Of a stretch of 64,000 nt of DNA, positions 8,310 through 16,116 are shown in pieces. The position numbers and the translations under genes are program-made. Numbering within the stretch: the stretch's first letter is position 1; the number at the start of each line of letters is the position of its first letter. The stretch is from JBNKFV01 sp050289485 (GTDB taxonomy: Bacteria; Pseudomonadota; Gammaproteobacteria; Pseudomonadales; Cellvibrionaceae). Location: NCBI GenBank assembly GCA_050289485.1, contig JBNKFV010000009.1, positions 186,001 through 250,000 on the forward strand, in the 5' to 3' direction. The notes beneath the pieces were generated by a model, which saw only the letters and a program-made list of their open reading frames with translations, was not told the DNA's origin and searched no databases.

Positions 8310-9668
8310 CTATCCCTGAGAACGCAGCAAACTTTGTAATGATTCTATATTGGCTCTCACGTCGCCCCGATTGGGATTGGCTTGCGCCACCAGGGTTAAC
8401 ACACGCAAGGCTTCCTTATAATTCTGGCGGTCAATTTCCAACTGGGCACGCCCCAGCCAGGCGCGCTCCTTGAACAGGGGCAGCGCTTCCGCGCGCGTAT
8501 AGTAGAGAACCGCCTGTTCGTTACGGCGCTCATCGCGAAGCAGTTTTGCGAGTAAGAGCAGGGCTTCACCATTTGCGGGGTCGTCGGCAATCGCGCGTTG
8601 TAAGTGCTGGCGAGCCTGTTTTTGCTTGCCATCGGCGATGGCAACCTGCGCACGGTAAACTGCAAATCGGGATGCAAACGGCACGGGCAACGCTGTCTTG
8701 TCGCGGTCGAGCGAACGCAATAAAGAGCGCAGTTCGCGCCAGTCTTCCTGATGTGCGAGCCAGGCTGCGATCTGATCCAGCATCGCGGTTTTACCGTTAT
8801 TTACCAGCGTGCGCAGGTGGCCGTTCAGCAAATCCACCGCCCGACGTGGGCTGCCACTTTGAATGTGTAATTGTGCGGTGGTGGCAATATTGTCGGCGTC
8901 GTTTATGCCCAATTGCAATGCTGTTTCGAGGCTGGCGATGGCTTGTTGCGGGCGTTCCTGCTTCAAGGCCAGTTGTCCGCGTTGCAACCACAGTTGCGGA
9001 TTTTTTGCATCGTTTTGCAGCATTTCTTCAAGCATGACTTGGGCCTGATCGAAGGCATGGCTTTGAATCAGTGCGAACAACAAGCCCTGGCGCCACTGGT
9101 CGTTATCCATCTCCATAAACAACGCCTGCTGGTAGCCTGCTACTGCGCTGGCCGCCTGTCCCAATTGGAGGTTCACGAAAGCCAGTTGACCGTAAACCTG
9201 GGCATCGGCCACACCCAACTCAATACTGCGACTTAAGTGCTGGCGTGCCTTGGAATATTGTTTAGTCAACATGTAGACCATGCTGATACTGCGATGAGCT
9301 AACGCTAGATCGGGCATACTGGCCAACGTCGCTTGCAAAGCGGTTTCTGCTTCCTGGTAGCGTTTCAGGCTCAATAGCACTTGACCACGTAGCAGTCGTA
9401 GTGCGGCGCTGTCGTTGTCAATATTGCGCTTCTCAAAAGCGTTTAGAATGGCAGTGTGATCCTGAGCAGCCAGCAATGGTTGAATACTGCGGGCAAAACT
9501 GGATTCTCCTGCAGCCAACTGTGCCTCTGCCGCACCCCAGGGTTGGTTTTGTAGAAGAAATTCCCAGCGGGGAGCTTGCAGTTTTACAGTAATTTCTGCG
9601 CAAGCGGATAGGGACGTTACTCCAATCAAGAGAAACAACAAAATTTGGTGACAACATTTATTTTTCAT
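8310..9668 (-). CDS. TPR-repeat lipoprotein of the TonB2-like operon
   Basis: This 452-residue protein is almost wholly made of tetratricopeptide repeats from about residue 60 to the C-terminus, for example ARQHLSRSIELGVADAQVYG. The start chosen is ATG at 9668 (MKNKCCHQ...), 7 residues inside the longest ORF. It is preceded by AAGAG at good spacing and gives a normal signal sequence ending in a lipobox (TSLSAC). A TPR protein in this position is standard in TonB2-type operons of marine gammaproteobacteria, where it is needed with TtpC for full transport by some receptors. The mature protein is expected to be a membrane-anchored periplasmic scaffold. The next gene begins 6 bases downstream. 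Confidence 0.85.
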   Translation of the reverse strand: MKNKCCHQILLFLLIGVTSLSACAEITVKLQAPRWEFLLQNQPWGAAEAQLAAGESSFARSIQPLLAAQDHTAILNAFEKRNIDNDSAALRLLRGQVLLSLKRYQEAETALQATLASMPDLALAHRSISMVYMLTKQYSKARQHLSRSIELGVADAQVYGQLAFVNLQLGQAASAVAGYQQALFMEMDNDQWRQGLLFALIQSHAFDQAQVMLEEMLQNDAKNPQLWLQRGQLALKQERPQQAIASLETALQLGINDADNIATTAQLHIQSGSPRRAVDLLNGHLRTLVNNGKTAMLDQIAAWLAHQEDWRELRSLLRSLDRDKTALPVPFASRFAVYRAQVAIADGKQKQARQHLQRAIADDPANGEALLLLAKLLRDERRNEQAVLYYTRAEALPLFKERAWLGRAQLEIDRQNYKEALRVLTLVAQANPNRGDVRANIESLQSLLRSQG

Positions 9669-9707
9669 ATTGGAACTCTTTTGAGGCATGCTTAAGACTC
9701 GTGTTTC

Positions 9708-10367
9708 TCAAGGTTCAATGGCTACCGGCCAGATAAAACGTGCGCGTACTGCCTGACCGTCTTTTTTCGGGGCGCTAAACCGGCTGTCACGCACCAGCCG
9801 CTGGATTTCAGTCATCAATTCCGGATGCGAGTTTTCCACAATATCAACCAGGGTTACCTGGCCCTGTTCATTGATTACAATATCCAGCTTTACCAATACA
9901 CGTGTAATACCACGACGACGCAAACTTTTGGGAAAGCGAATTCGTAGTGGGGTAAGCAAATTAGGGAAGCCGTCTAACTGGTTAAGGTCAAATGCATTCC
10001 AGTCAATGTCCAATGATTGCCACTGCGTATTGTGCGTATCGATAACCGGGATCTCCGGTTTAACCAGGTCAATCTTTTGCTCCACTTCGATTAATGGAAT
10101 GGCTGGTCCCGCCCCCTGAATCTGCACACTGACCGGTGTTTCCACCACCTGGTGTTGCTCCGGTGGTGGAGGCGGAGGTGGCGGAGGTGGCAGTACCATT
10201 GCGACTTCACGCAGCTCAATTTTCTCTGGCACTTTTGCGGGTAGCCAATGCCCCAGCCACAGGGTGAATAAGGCGAGCATCAAAATGCTGAGACTGAGCA
10301 GGCTGGCGTTTAACTGTTGCCTGGACATACCGAAACTGAATCTGAAAGCGTTAAAAAAATTCGCCAT
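9708..10367 (-). CDS. tonB: Energy transducer TonB (TonB2 type)
   Basis: TonB carries inner-membrane proton-motive energy to outer-membrane receptors. The 219 residues comprise a cytoplasmic start, one membrane anchor (about 22-42), a proline tract of ten consecutive prolines at about 60-69, a periplasmic linker, and a C-terminal TonB domain (about 135-219) that includes the conserved SRFSAPKKDGQAVRARFIWP. The short proline region fits the small TonB2 class better than E. coli TonB. It lies 10 bases after exbD and 39 bases before the TPR lipoprotein start, inside one operon, so it probably works with the adjacent ExbB/ExbD pair. Confidence 0.93.
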   Translation of the reverse strand: MANFFNAFRFSFGMSRQQLNASLLSLSILMLALFTLWLGHWLPAKVPEKIELREVAMVLPPPPPPPPPPEQHQVVETPVSVQIQGAGPAIPLIEVEQKIDLVKPEIPVIDTHNTQWQSLDIDWNAFDLNQLDGFPNLLTPLRIRFPKSLRRRGITRVLVKLDIVINEQGQVTLVDIVENSHPELMTEIQRLVRDSRFSAPKKDGQAVRARFIWPVAIEP

Positions 10368-10377
10368 TGCGCTTTTC

Positions 10378-10785
10378 CTAAGGATTCAGTGCAGCAAGGT
10401 TGACGGTTTCAGCACCGGCCAATTTGGCTTCGTCTATCACTTCTAGCAGCAATTTAGTGGGAACAGATTGATCGGCTTGAATTACGACAGGGCGCGGCTC
10501 GTTGCGCTGCAGTTGTTCGACGGTGCCACGCACACCCGCCACGCCAATGTTGGCACCGTCGTAGTACACTTCGCCCGCTTCGGTAATGGCGAGAAGTACC
10601 ACTGTTTTTTCAAGTTTTTGCGCAGAAATAGCCTGTGGTTTGTCCACTTTCACACCGGTTTCTTTTACAAACACCGTAGTGACAATAAAAAAGATCAGCA
10701 GAATAAATACCACGTCCAATAAGGGGGACAAATCGATCCCCTGGGTATGCTGTTGTTCCAGGCGACGTTGTAATCGAGTTGGCAT
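10378..10785 (-). CDS. exbD: ExbD biopolymer transport protein
   Basis: This 135-residue ExbD homologue has a short cytoplasmic N-terminus, one membrane helix (IDLSPLLDVVFILLIFFIVT) with the essential membrane Asp, and a periplasmic ExbD/TolR domain ending in a VIDEAKLAGAETVNLA segment. The longest ORF extends 53 codons upstream, but that part overlaps exbB2 in another frame and has no ExbD character. ATG 10785, one base after the exbB2 stop, gives the normal length. It forms the proton channel with ExbB and powers TonB. Confidence 0.93.
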   Translation of the reverse strand: MPTRLQRRLEQQHTQGIDLSPLLDVVFILLIFFIVTTVFVKETGVKVDKPQAISAQKLEKTVVLLAITEAGEVYYDGANIGVAGVRGTVEQLQRNEPRPVVIQADQSVPTKLLLEVIDEAKLAGAETVNLAALNP

Positions 10786-10786
10786 A

Positions 10787-11224
10787 CTAAGACCTGCCTG
10801 GAGCGTAGTGCGAGACCAGATGTGAATTCGTGCACCGCACTTTTGATTGCCCCGTTTTTGATCGCACAAAAGCTTGCAATAGCCAACCGGGTATTGCGCA
10901 CACCAAGCCCAGTTGTGTGGTGAGTAAGGCATCGGTGATACCACCGCTCACCAGTTTGCCGCTTGCTCCCTCATTGGCAATCCCAGCAAAGCAATCCAGC
11001 AACCCCATAATGGTTCCGAGCAGGCCCAGTAGTGGCAGGGCGCCAATCAATATATTGGAAAAATCGCATTGCATTACGGCGTCGTGCTGGTGGTCTTGGG
11101 GGTTATCCAGCTGATCGGTTTCCGCGCGCAGACCAAGGTAGTTCACCCACAATTGCTGGTAACAAACCAGGGCCAATAGAACAATGGCCCAGCACAACCA
11201 ATTGCCAAGTAGTTGATCGATCAT
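10787..11224 (-). CDS. exbB: ExbB2 / MotA-TolQ-ExbB proton channel protein
   Basis: This short ExbB has 145 residues. It has an N-terminal helix (about 10-28) and the two conserved helices of the TolQ/ExbB core: LIGALPLLGLLGTIMGLLDC (about 59-78) and the following GGITDALLTTQLGLVCAIPG. This matches the compact ExbB2 partner of TonB2 systems. Its C-terminal tail is hydrophilic and rather divergent. It overlaps the upstream ttpC/exbB1 gene by 4 bases (ATGA) and is followed directly by exbD, pointing to translational coupling. Confidence 0.9.
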   Translation of the reverse strand: MIDQLLGNWLCWAIVLLALVCYQQLWVNYLGLRAETDQLDNPQDHQHDAVMQCDFSNILIGALPLLGLLGTIMGLLDCFAGIANEGASGKLVSGGITDALLTTQLGLVCAIPGWLLQAFVRSKTGQSKVRCTNSHLVSHYAPGRS

Positions 11225-12768
11225 GCCGGCACCTCTTTTGCAACACCTTTGCTCTGAGGTGATGGTGTTAGTGGTGGATTATTCGGGGTGGCATTTACCG
11301 GTGCATTTACAACTAAGTTGTCGGTCTTACTCAGCAAAATGGCAAAACTTTCCAGGTCGTTGTAATAGGTTTTTGCTCGACGTGACAACACAGCGTTGAG
11401 AATTAATGCAGGAATGGCGACCACCAATCCCAACTCGGTGGTGACCAGGGCCTGGGCGATACCACCGGAAACCACTTCTGGATCACCAGAACCAAACAAT
11501 GTCATCATTTTGAAGGTTTCAATCATGCCGCTGACCGTGCCGAGCAAGCCCAATAACGGTGAGACAGCGGCGGTAATGGCAATGGCCCCGATCCAGCGGT
11601 CCAGCCAGCGGCGATCATCCTGCAATTGCATAAATAACTGATCATCTCGTTGACTGGGTAATGGTTCGTTATGAGCGATGTTCAGCAAGGTCGCCTGCAT
11701 GCCTTTGACATTCGTGGTTAGAGGCCCGGCATTGGTCGTTAGTGCATTCTGTAAGCTGGCTGGTGTAAAGCGTACCAGCGTTGGCAAACGCCACAACTGG
11801 GTGGCTTTTATCAACGCAATACTCAAGGCAAACAAAGCAAATAATAGAATGGGAACCGCCCACAACCCGCCTTTCATTAAGTGTTCTAACAGGCTTTCAG
11901 CATGTTGCTCACGCGCCATCGCGCGACTCAGGGTTGGGTCAAAAACAAGCTCTCCTCGTGCTTGCTGACGAAGCGCCGCGAGCCCTTTGCTATCACTGGC
12001 ATCCAGTAATATGTCGCTATGCAAGACCCCCTGCGTACTATCATGCACACTGGCCAGGCCTGCGCGCTCCGCGTTTTCATCCCAATACCAGGTCACAGGG
12101 CCAATACCCAGAGTCGGCAGGGTTGAAATTTCGCCTGACGGCAAGACAATATCCGCAGTCTGCCAGGTGGGTTGAAAGCGGTTACGTAATATTTTTGCCT
12201 CTGTTATTACTACCGTCATGGAGTCTGCGCCCGATCGGTTAGTGGTTACCCGGGTGCCATTCTGTTGCAGGAAACGATGCAACAGGTTTTGCTGATAAAC
12301 CTGTTGCTGGCGCCAATTTTCAAGGCGCTTTTCCAGTTTCGATAAGCTCAGGGTTTTCTCGTCCGCAAGGCGTTGGGCAACGGCAGCCTTTTCACGTAAG
12401 GCAAGCACCTCACGCTCCAGCCTATTAATCTGACTAGCCATACGTTGGCGCGCATCAGCAATACGATTTTCGGTGCTGGAAAGATGCTTTTGCGCCTGAT
12501 CGATACGATCGATCAGGGAGTCTTCATTGGCATGGCTTTCGTTGACAAGCATCAGTGGTGAACACAATATTAGCCCGACGAATATTTTTGTCGGGTTAAT
12601 AAGCGGCGCACGGACGCGCCGCCATTGGCCGCAGGCCAATGTAAGCCATGGAAATACAAGGGATTTCGTAAAATTCCGCAGGTATTTCCGTGGCGTTCGA
12701 CTAAACAGATAAGGAGATCTCTTTTGTCGCCGGGTTAATAATAAAGCTAACATCAAACGCTTGATCAT
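11221..12768 (-). CDS. ttpC: TtpC/ExbB1-type MotA/TolQ/ExbB protein with in-frame repeat insertion
   Basis: This 515-residue protein is the large ExbB paralogue of TonB2 systems (TtpC). It has a periplasmic coiled-coil region (about 85-150), a membrane helix near 280, and the C-terminal MotA/TolQ/ExbB core with AAVSPLLGLLGTVSGMIETF and GGIAQALVTTELGLVVAIPA. Residues about 10-67 are anomalous: they are encoded by the small repeat at 12568-12740. Deleting that stretch would leave MIKRLMLAL joined to LCSPLMLVNESHA, a textbook signal peptide with an Ala-x-Ala-like cleavage site. The frame is kept, and the repeat's own sequence (KIFVGLIL) extends the hydrophobic core, so export may survive. It overlaps the DUF3450 gene by 4 bases and exbB2 by 4 bases. 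Confidence 0.88.
   Translation of the reverse strand: MIKRLMLALLLTRRQKRSPYLFSRTPRKYLRNFTKSLVFPWLTLACGQWRRVRAPLINPTKIFVGLILCSPLMLVNESHANEDSLIDRIDQAQKHLSSTENRIADARQRMASQINRLEREVLALREKAAVAQRLADEKTLSLSKLEKRLENWRQQQVYQQNLLHRFLQQNGTRVTTNRSGADSMTVVITEAKILRNRFQPTWQTADIVLPSGEISTLPTLGIGPVTWYWDENAERAGLASVHDSTQGVLHSDILLDASDSKGLAALRQQARGELVFDPTLSRAMAREQHAESLLEHLMKGGLWAVPILLFALFALSIALIKATQLWRLPTLVRFTPASLQNALTTNAGPLTTNVKGMQATLLNIAHNEPLPSQRDDQLFMQLQDDRRWLDRWIGAIAITAAVSPLLGLLGTVSGMIETFKMMTLFGSGDPEVVSGGIAQALVTTELGLVVAIPALILNAVLSRRAKTYYNDLESFAILLSKTDNLVVNAPVNATPNNPPLTPSPQSKGVAKEVPA
12568..12740. repeat. Small palindromic repeat element, copy B (about 173 bp), inside ttpC/exbB1
   Basis: The ends TATTAGCCCGACGA and (reverse complement) TATTAACCCGGCGA are imperfect terminal inverted repeats. 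Three internal hairpins follow in order: GCGGCGC-acggac-GCGCCGC (12603-12622); CATTGGCC-gca-GGCCAATG (12623-12641); and CCATGGAAATAC (12646-12657) pairing with GTATTTCCGTGG (12682-12693) with one mismatch. The 36 bases at 12593-12628 match copy A exactly. About 100 bases after that are unique to this copy within the window. The element adds a multiple of three bases to the host gene. Confidence 0.8.
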
Positions 12769-13586
12769 TTTGCAGTCCCTGATTTCACCGTATTGTGCGT
12801 GCTGATCAGTTGCGCAGGTAAACTGACCAGCTCAGCGGGTTGGCGTTTTTCAAATATGGAGATGGTGTTTTGAATGGCATCAGCGTTTATGTTGTCATCC
12901 AAATGCCAAACCCAACCGTCGGAGGAGGCCTGCCCCCAACCAGCCACCGATCCGTCACGACTGACAAACCAGGCGATACCCAACCCCAGATACAATTGCT
13001 TTACCAGTAAGGCCTGCTCACCGACATCGTCGATAGTACTTTCATGCACAGAAATACGCTGATCGAAATCGGCCAGGTGTCCAAGTTGCGCCAACGCCAC
13101 CTGCAGGCGCTGTGATGTTTCCGCTTCCTCTGGCAAAGCGTTTTGCTCTTCTTTCCAGGTTGCTGCCAGTGTGGGGGGAAGCAGGGGGGCTATACTTTCT
13201 ACCTCAGATTGCAGCAAGCTTAACGCCTGCGTTAACCGAGCTTGCTGTCGTTCAAGATTGGTTTGTTCTGCCACTAACTCGGCACGGCGCACATCCACTT
13301 CATCCTTGTTGGCATCACTTCTTTCCAGAAGCGCTGTTAACTGCTTTTTTTCGGCACGCAATAAAGTCAGTCGTTGATCAAGAAGGGGTTTTTGCATTTT
13401 CCAATCGGCCTCCAAGTGGCCAGCCTGGCGTTCAATATCGAGCCATTGATGGGTTAAACGGTCGACCTGGGCCGGGCTGTCAGCTAGCGATAGAGCAGGA
13501 AACCAAAACCAGGCGAGCACGGATAAGAGCGTCTTGAATCGCCATGCCTTTTGGCTATCAGGCTGGTTTACGACAGGATTTTTCAC
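12765..13586 (-). CDS. DUF3450 periplasmic coiled-coil protein of the TonB2-like operon
   Basis: This 273-residue exported protein has a signal sequence (FKTLLSVLAWFWFPALSLAD). A long coiled coil (about 45-140) follows, rich in Glu/Gln/Leu heptads, then a globular C-terminal part with AWFVSRDGSVAGWG. This is the DUF3450 family, which regularly heads ttpC-exbB-exbD-tonB-TPR operons. Its molecular role is not established; a periplasmic scaffold for the TonB complex is a reasonable guess. GTG 13586 was preferred to GTG 13592 because GGAG lies 7 bases before it but only 1 base before the other. It is first in its operon, facing the Fiu-like receptor. Confidence 0.83.
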   Translation of the reverse strand: MKNPVVNQPDSQKAWRFKTLLSVLAWFWFPALSLADSPAQVDRLTHQWLDIERQAGHLEADWKMQKPLLDQRLTLLRAEKKQLTALLERSDANKDEVDVRRAELVAEQTNLERQQARLTQALSLLQSEVESIAPLLPPTLAATWKEEQNALPEEAETSQRLQVALAQLGHLADFDQRISVHESTIDDVGEQALLVKQLYLGLGIAWFVSRDGSVAGWGQASSDGWVWHLDDNINADAIQNTISIFEKRQPAELVSLPAQLISTHNTVKSGTAK

Positions 13587-13668
13587 AATCACACTCCAAA
13601 AAATACCAAACGGTCTGCTGAGTTGTATCGCCTCATGTGCAGGAAACCCGGGCAGTGTAAAATATTCA

Positions 13669-13706
13669 TTTGCTAATGTAAATAATAATGGTTTGCATTT
13701 GCATTA
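13669..13706. promoter_or_regulatory. Probable Fur box in the divergent iron-uptake promoter region
   Basis: The region contains TTTGCTAATGTAAATAATAA followed by TGGTTTGCATTTGCATT. It has overlapping near-palindromic runs such as AATAATAATGG and ATTTGCAT that resemble the AT-rich hexamer pattern of Fur sites. It lies 83 bases before the DUF3450 start on one side and 75 bases before the receptor start on the other. Control of both units by ferric iron is expected for this gene set. The match to consensus is partial. Confidence 0.5.
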
Positions 13707-13780
13707 CTGTAGATATATAGTGCTGCCGCCCTGATAGAGGGTCAATTTGCCTATTTTTATACCGATGGAGGACATCTAAG

Positions 13781-15985
13781 ATGGAAAGCAAGCGATACTT
13801 GCCCGCAGGGTTTCGGCGCAGCACATTGGCACTGACGATTGCCGCCGCACTTCCTACTGCTAGCACCTTTGCCGAAGGGCTTAAAGAATTACCCACGTCG
13901 CAAGCTTCTGTGCGAAGCGAATCCAGCTACAAGGTCGACGAATCAACATCACCAAAATATACGCAACCTTTGTTAGATACGGCGAAAACGATTACGGTTA
14001 TTCCTCAATCTGTGATGAAAGACCGCAACGTAGACAGCTTGCGTGATGCATTGCGCAACGTGCCCGGTATCTCGTTGGCTGCGGGTGAAGGCGGCACGCC
14101 AACTGGCGACCAAATGTCGATTCGAGGATTTGATGCCCGCAATAACATCACCGTCGACGGAGTCCGCGATATCGCTGGCTATACCCGCGACACCTATAAT
14201 GTTGAAGCTGTGGAAGTGGCCAAAGGGCCTAGCTCTGCGGTTTATGGCCGTGGCGCGGCTGGGGGTAGTGTTAACCTGCAAACCAAAACCGCCAAGCTGG
14301 ACGAATTCAATGATGTAAACCTGCGTGCTGGTAGCGAAAGCGACTACCGCGCGCAATTGGATTCCAACGTCAGGTTGGGTGAAACCACCGCGTTAAGAGT
14401 TAACCTGCTAGCCGATGATGGCGAAGTAGCCGGTCGTGATGAGGTGGAAAACTCCAAGAATGCGGTGGCGCTCTCGTTTGCTACTGGGCTGGGCACAGAT
14501 TCGCGCTTGACGGTCAATGCAGATTACCAAAAGCAGGACAACCTTCCCGATTACGGCTTGCCCTGGGTAAGAGCTGGCAGGGATACTGTCGCTGCACTGG
14601 AGCCCTATGAGGGCAAAGCACCCCCAGTGGATTACCGCAACTTTTACGGCAACACCCATCGAGACTTTGAAGATATCAAAGCTCAATCCCTTACTGCCAC
14701 CTACGAAAAAGACCTGAACCAATCCACTACCTTGCGCCTGCTGGGCCGAACTGGTTCGGTAGAGCGGCAATCCATCGTGAACGCCCCCCGCTTTGAAGAT
14801 CAGGGGACCAGCACTGATATAGGGCTGGATCACCAAAAGACTCGCGACACCGAGGACTCGCTCAAGGTATTACAACTTGATTTGATCGGCCAATACCAGA
14901 CGGGTGCCATTACGCACGATCTGGTTGCGGGTGTGGAATTTGCCGAGGAGAAATTTCAGCGTTGGAATTATACCGCTGTAGTGGCGGATAACCTCGCCGA
15001 CACCCCGGTATTGGTCGACCTCTATAACCCCGATCCGAATATTGCTTTTACCGGCCGTTATGCACGCACCGGCAAAGACGAGCATGCCACGGGCGACACC
15101 AAGGCGTTTTATATATTTGATACCCTGACCCTGAATCCACAATGGGAGCTTTCACTGGGGTTGCGCTATGACACCTTTGACATTGACTACGCTTACGATT
15201 TGAGCGAAGCCGAGCCTGCAAAAGTGGATGCCGAAGCTAAGGAGCTGAGCTGGAACCTGGGTATCGTCTACAAACCTGCTGAAAATGGCAGTATTTACTT
15301 TGGCGCTGGCAATTCTTTCATTCCGACTTCTATCGATTTAACGCCGTCTACTCGTGGCAATAGCGTTAGTCTGGATCCGGAGAAAACAGTCAGCTATGAG
15401 TTGGGCACAAAATGGGAGTTATTAGACGGTCGCCTGTTTACCAGTGCTGCAATTTTTCGCACGGAAAAAACCGATGCCCTCACCGATGCGCCGGATGATT
15501 TTTTCGCTGATGACAATGGCCGTTTCGACGTTCTGGAAGGCGAGCAGCGCGTGGATGGTCTGGAGCTAAGTGCTGCCGGTCAAATTACTGAACAGCTTGG
15601 TATAACCGCCGCATACACTTTTCAAGACAGCAAGGTGGTTAAAGCCCTGGGTGACGATGCAGAACTGATCGGCAGCGAATTGGGCGGAACACCCGAGCAC
15701 TCCTTTAGTCTATGGGGGCGCTATGATATTACCAGCCAACTGGCATTCGGTTTGGGTGCGCAATATATTGGTGATCGCTACAACAGAACCTCCACTACCC
15801 CTTCTCAGGCCGACGACTACCTGGTCTGGGATATGTTGGTGTCCTATCAGATCAGTGATCAGTGGGGTGTACAGCTTAACGGCAGCAACCTGACCGATGA
15901 GGCGTATGAAGACCAGCTGGGGGGTGGCCATTTTATCCCTGGTGAAGGTCGTTATTTCTCGCTCAGTACGTCGTACGCGTTTTAA
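13781..15985 (+). CDS. Catecholate siderophore TonB-dependent receptor (Fiu/PiuA-like)
   Basis: This 734-residue outer-membrane receptor has a signal peptide ending near TASTFAEG. A plug domain lies at about 55-170, with LLDTAKTITVIPQSVMKDR, MSIRGFDARNNITVDGVRD and VEVAKGPSSAVYGRGAAGG. A 22-strand barrel follows, ending in YFSLSTSYAF with a terminal Phe. The plug sequence and the PKHD hydroxylase gene immediately downstream match the fiu-ybiX / piuA-piuC arrangement. It likely imports ferric catecholates or their breakdown monomers. No N-terminal signalling domain is present, so it should not control an ECF sigma factor. Expression is probably Fur-controlled from the upstream site and energised by the divergent TonB operon. 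Confidence 0.92.
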   Translation: MESKRYLPAGFRRSTLALTIAAALPTASTFAEGLKELPTSQASVRSESSYKVDESTSPKYTQPLLDTAKTITVIPQSVMKDRNVDSLRDALRNVPGISLAAGEGGTPTGDQMSIRGFDARNNITVDGVRDIAGYTRDTYNVEAVEVAKGPSSAVYGRGAAGGSVNLQTKTAKLDEFNDVNLRAGSESDYRAQLDSNVRLGETTALRVNLLADDGEVAGRDEVENSKNAVALSFATGLGTDSRLTVNADYQKQDNLPDYGLPWVRAGRDTVAALEPYEGKAPPVDYRNFYGNTHRDFEDIKAQSLTATYEKDLNQSTTLRLLGRTGSVERQSIVNAPRFEDQGTSTDIGLDHQKTRDTEDSLKVLQLDLIGQYQTGAITHDLVAGVEFAEEKFQRWNYTAVVADNLADTPVLVDLYNPDPNIAFTGRYARTGKDEHATGDTKAFYIFDTLTLNPQWELSLGLRYDTFDIDYAYDLSEAEPAKVDAEAKELSWNLGIVYKPAENGSIYFGAGNSFIPTSIDLTPSTRGNSVSLDPEKTVSYELGTKWELLDGRLFTSAAIFRTEKTDALTDAPDDFFADDNGRFDVLEGEQRVDGLELSAAGQITEQLGITAAYTFQDSKVVKALGDDAELIGSELGGTPEHSFSLWGRYDITSQLAFGLGAQYIGDRYNRTSTTPSQADDYLVWDMLVSYQISDQWGVQLNGSNLTDEAYEDQLGGGHFIPGEGRYFSLSTSYAF

Positions 15986-15994
15986 CCTGTTGGC

Positions 15995-16054
15995 TTGATG
16001 GAACACAGCTGTGCTCCATCAAATTGACAAATAACAGCCGGGCGTAGCCCGGCT
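15995..16054 (+). terminator. Two hairpins after the siderophore receptor
   Basis: TTGATGGA (15995-16002) pairs with TCCATCAA (16015-16022), enclosing CACAG-CTGTG, to make a 14-position hairpin with one mismatch. A second perfect stem, AGCCGGGC-gta-GCCCGGCT, lies at 16036-16054 and is followed by TTG. The first has no T-tract. Either could stop or attenuate transcription before the hydroxylase gene. The right arm of the second stem belongs to repeat copy C. Confidence 0.5.
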
Positions 16055-16096
16055 TTGTTGGGTTAATAAGCGGCGCACGGACGCGCCAGGTTAATA
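16045..16096. repeat. Small palindromic repeat element, copy C (about 52 bp, shortened)
   Basis: It starts with TAGCCCGGC and ends with GGTTAATA. The 28 bases at 16060-16087 are identical to the core of copies A and B. The right arm of the central hairpin is truncated: GCGCC is followed directly by AGGTTAATA. It lies between the receptor gene and the hydroxylase gene, ending 20 bases before the latter's start codon, so it could influence that gene's messenger. Confidence 0.75.
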
Positions 16097-16116
16097 ATAT
16101 TCAAGAGAAGGTAACC

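Noticed and set aside
10786..10944. 53-codon N-terminal extension of exbD
   Set aside because: It overlaps exbB2 in another frame and has no ExbD similarity; ATG 10785 gives the normal length right after the exbB2 stop.
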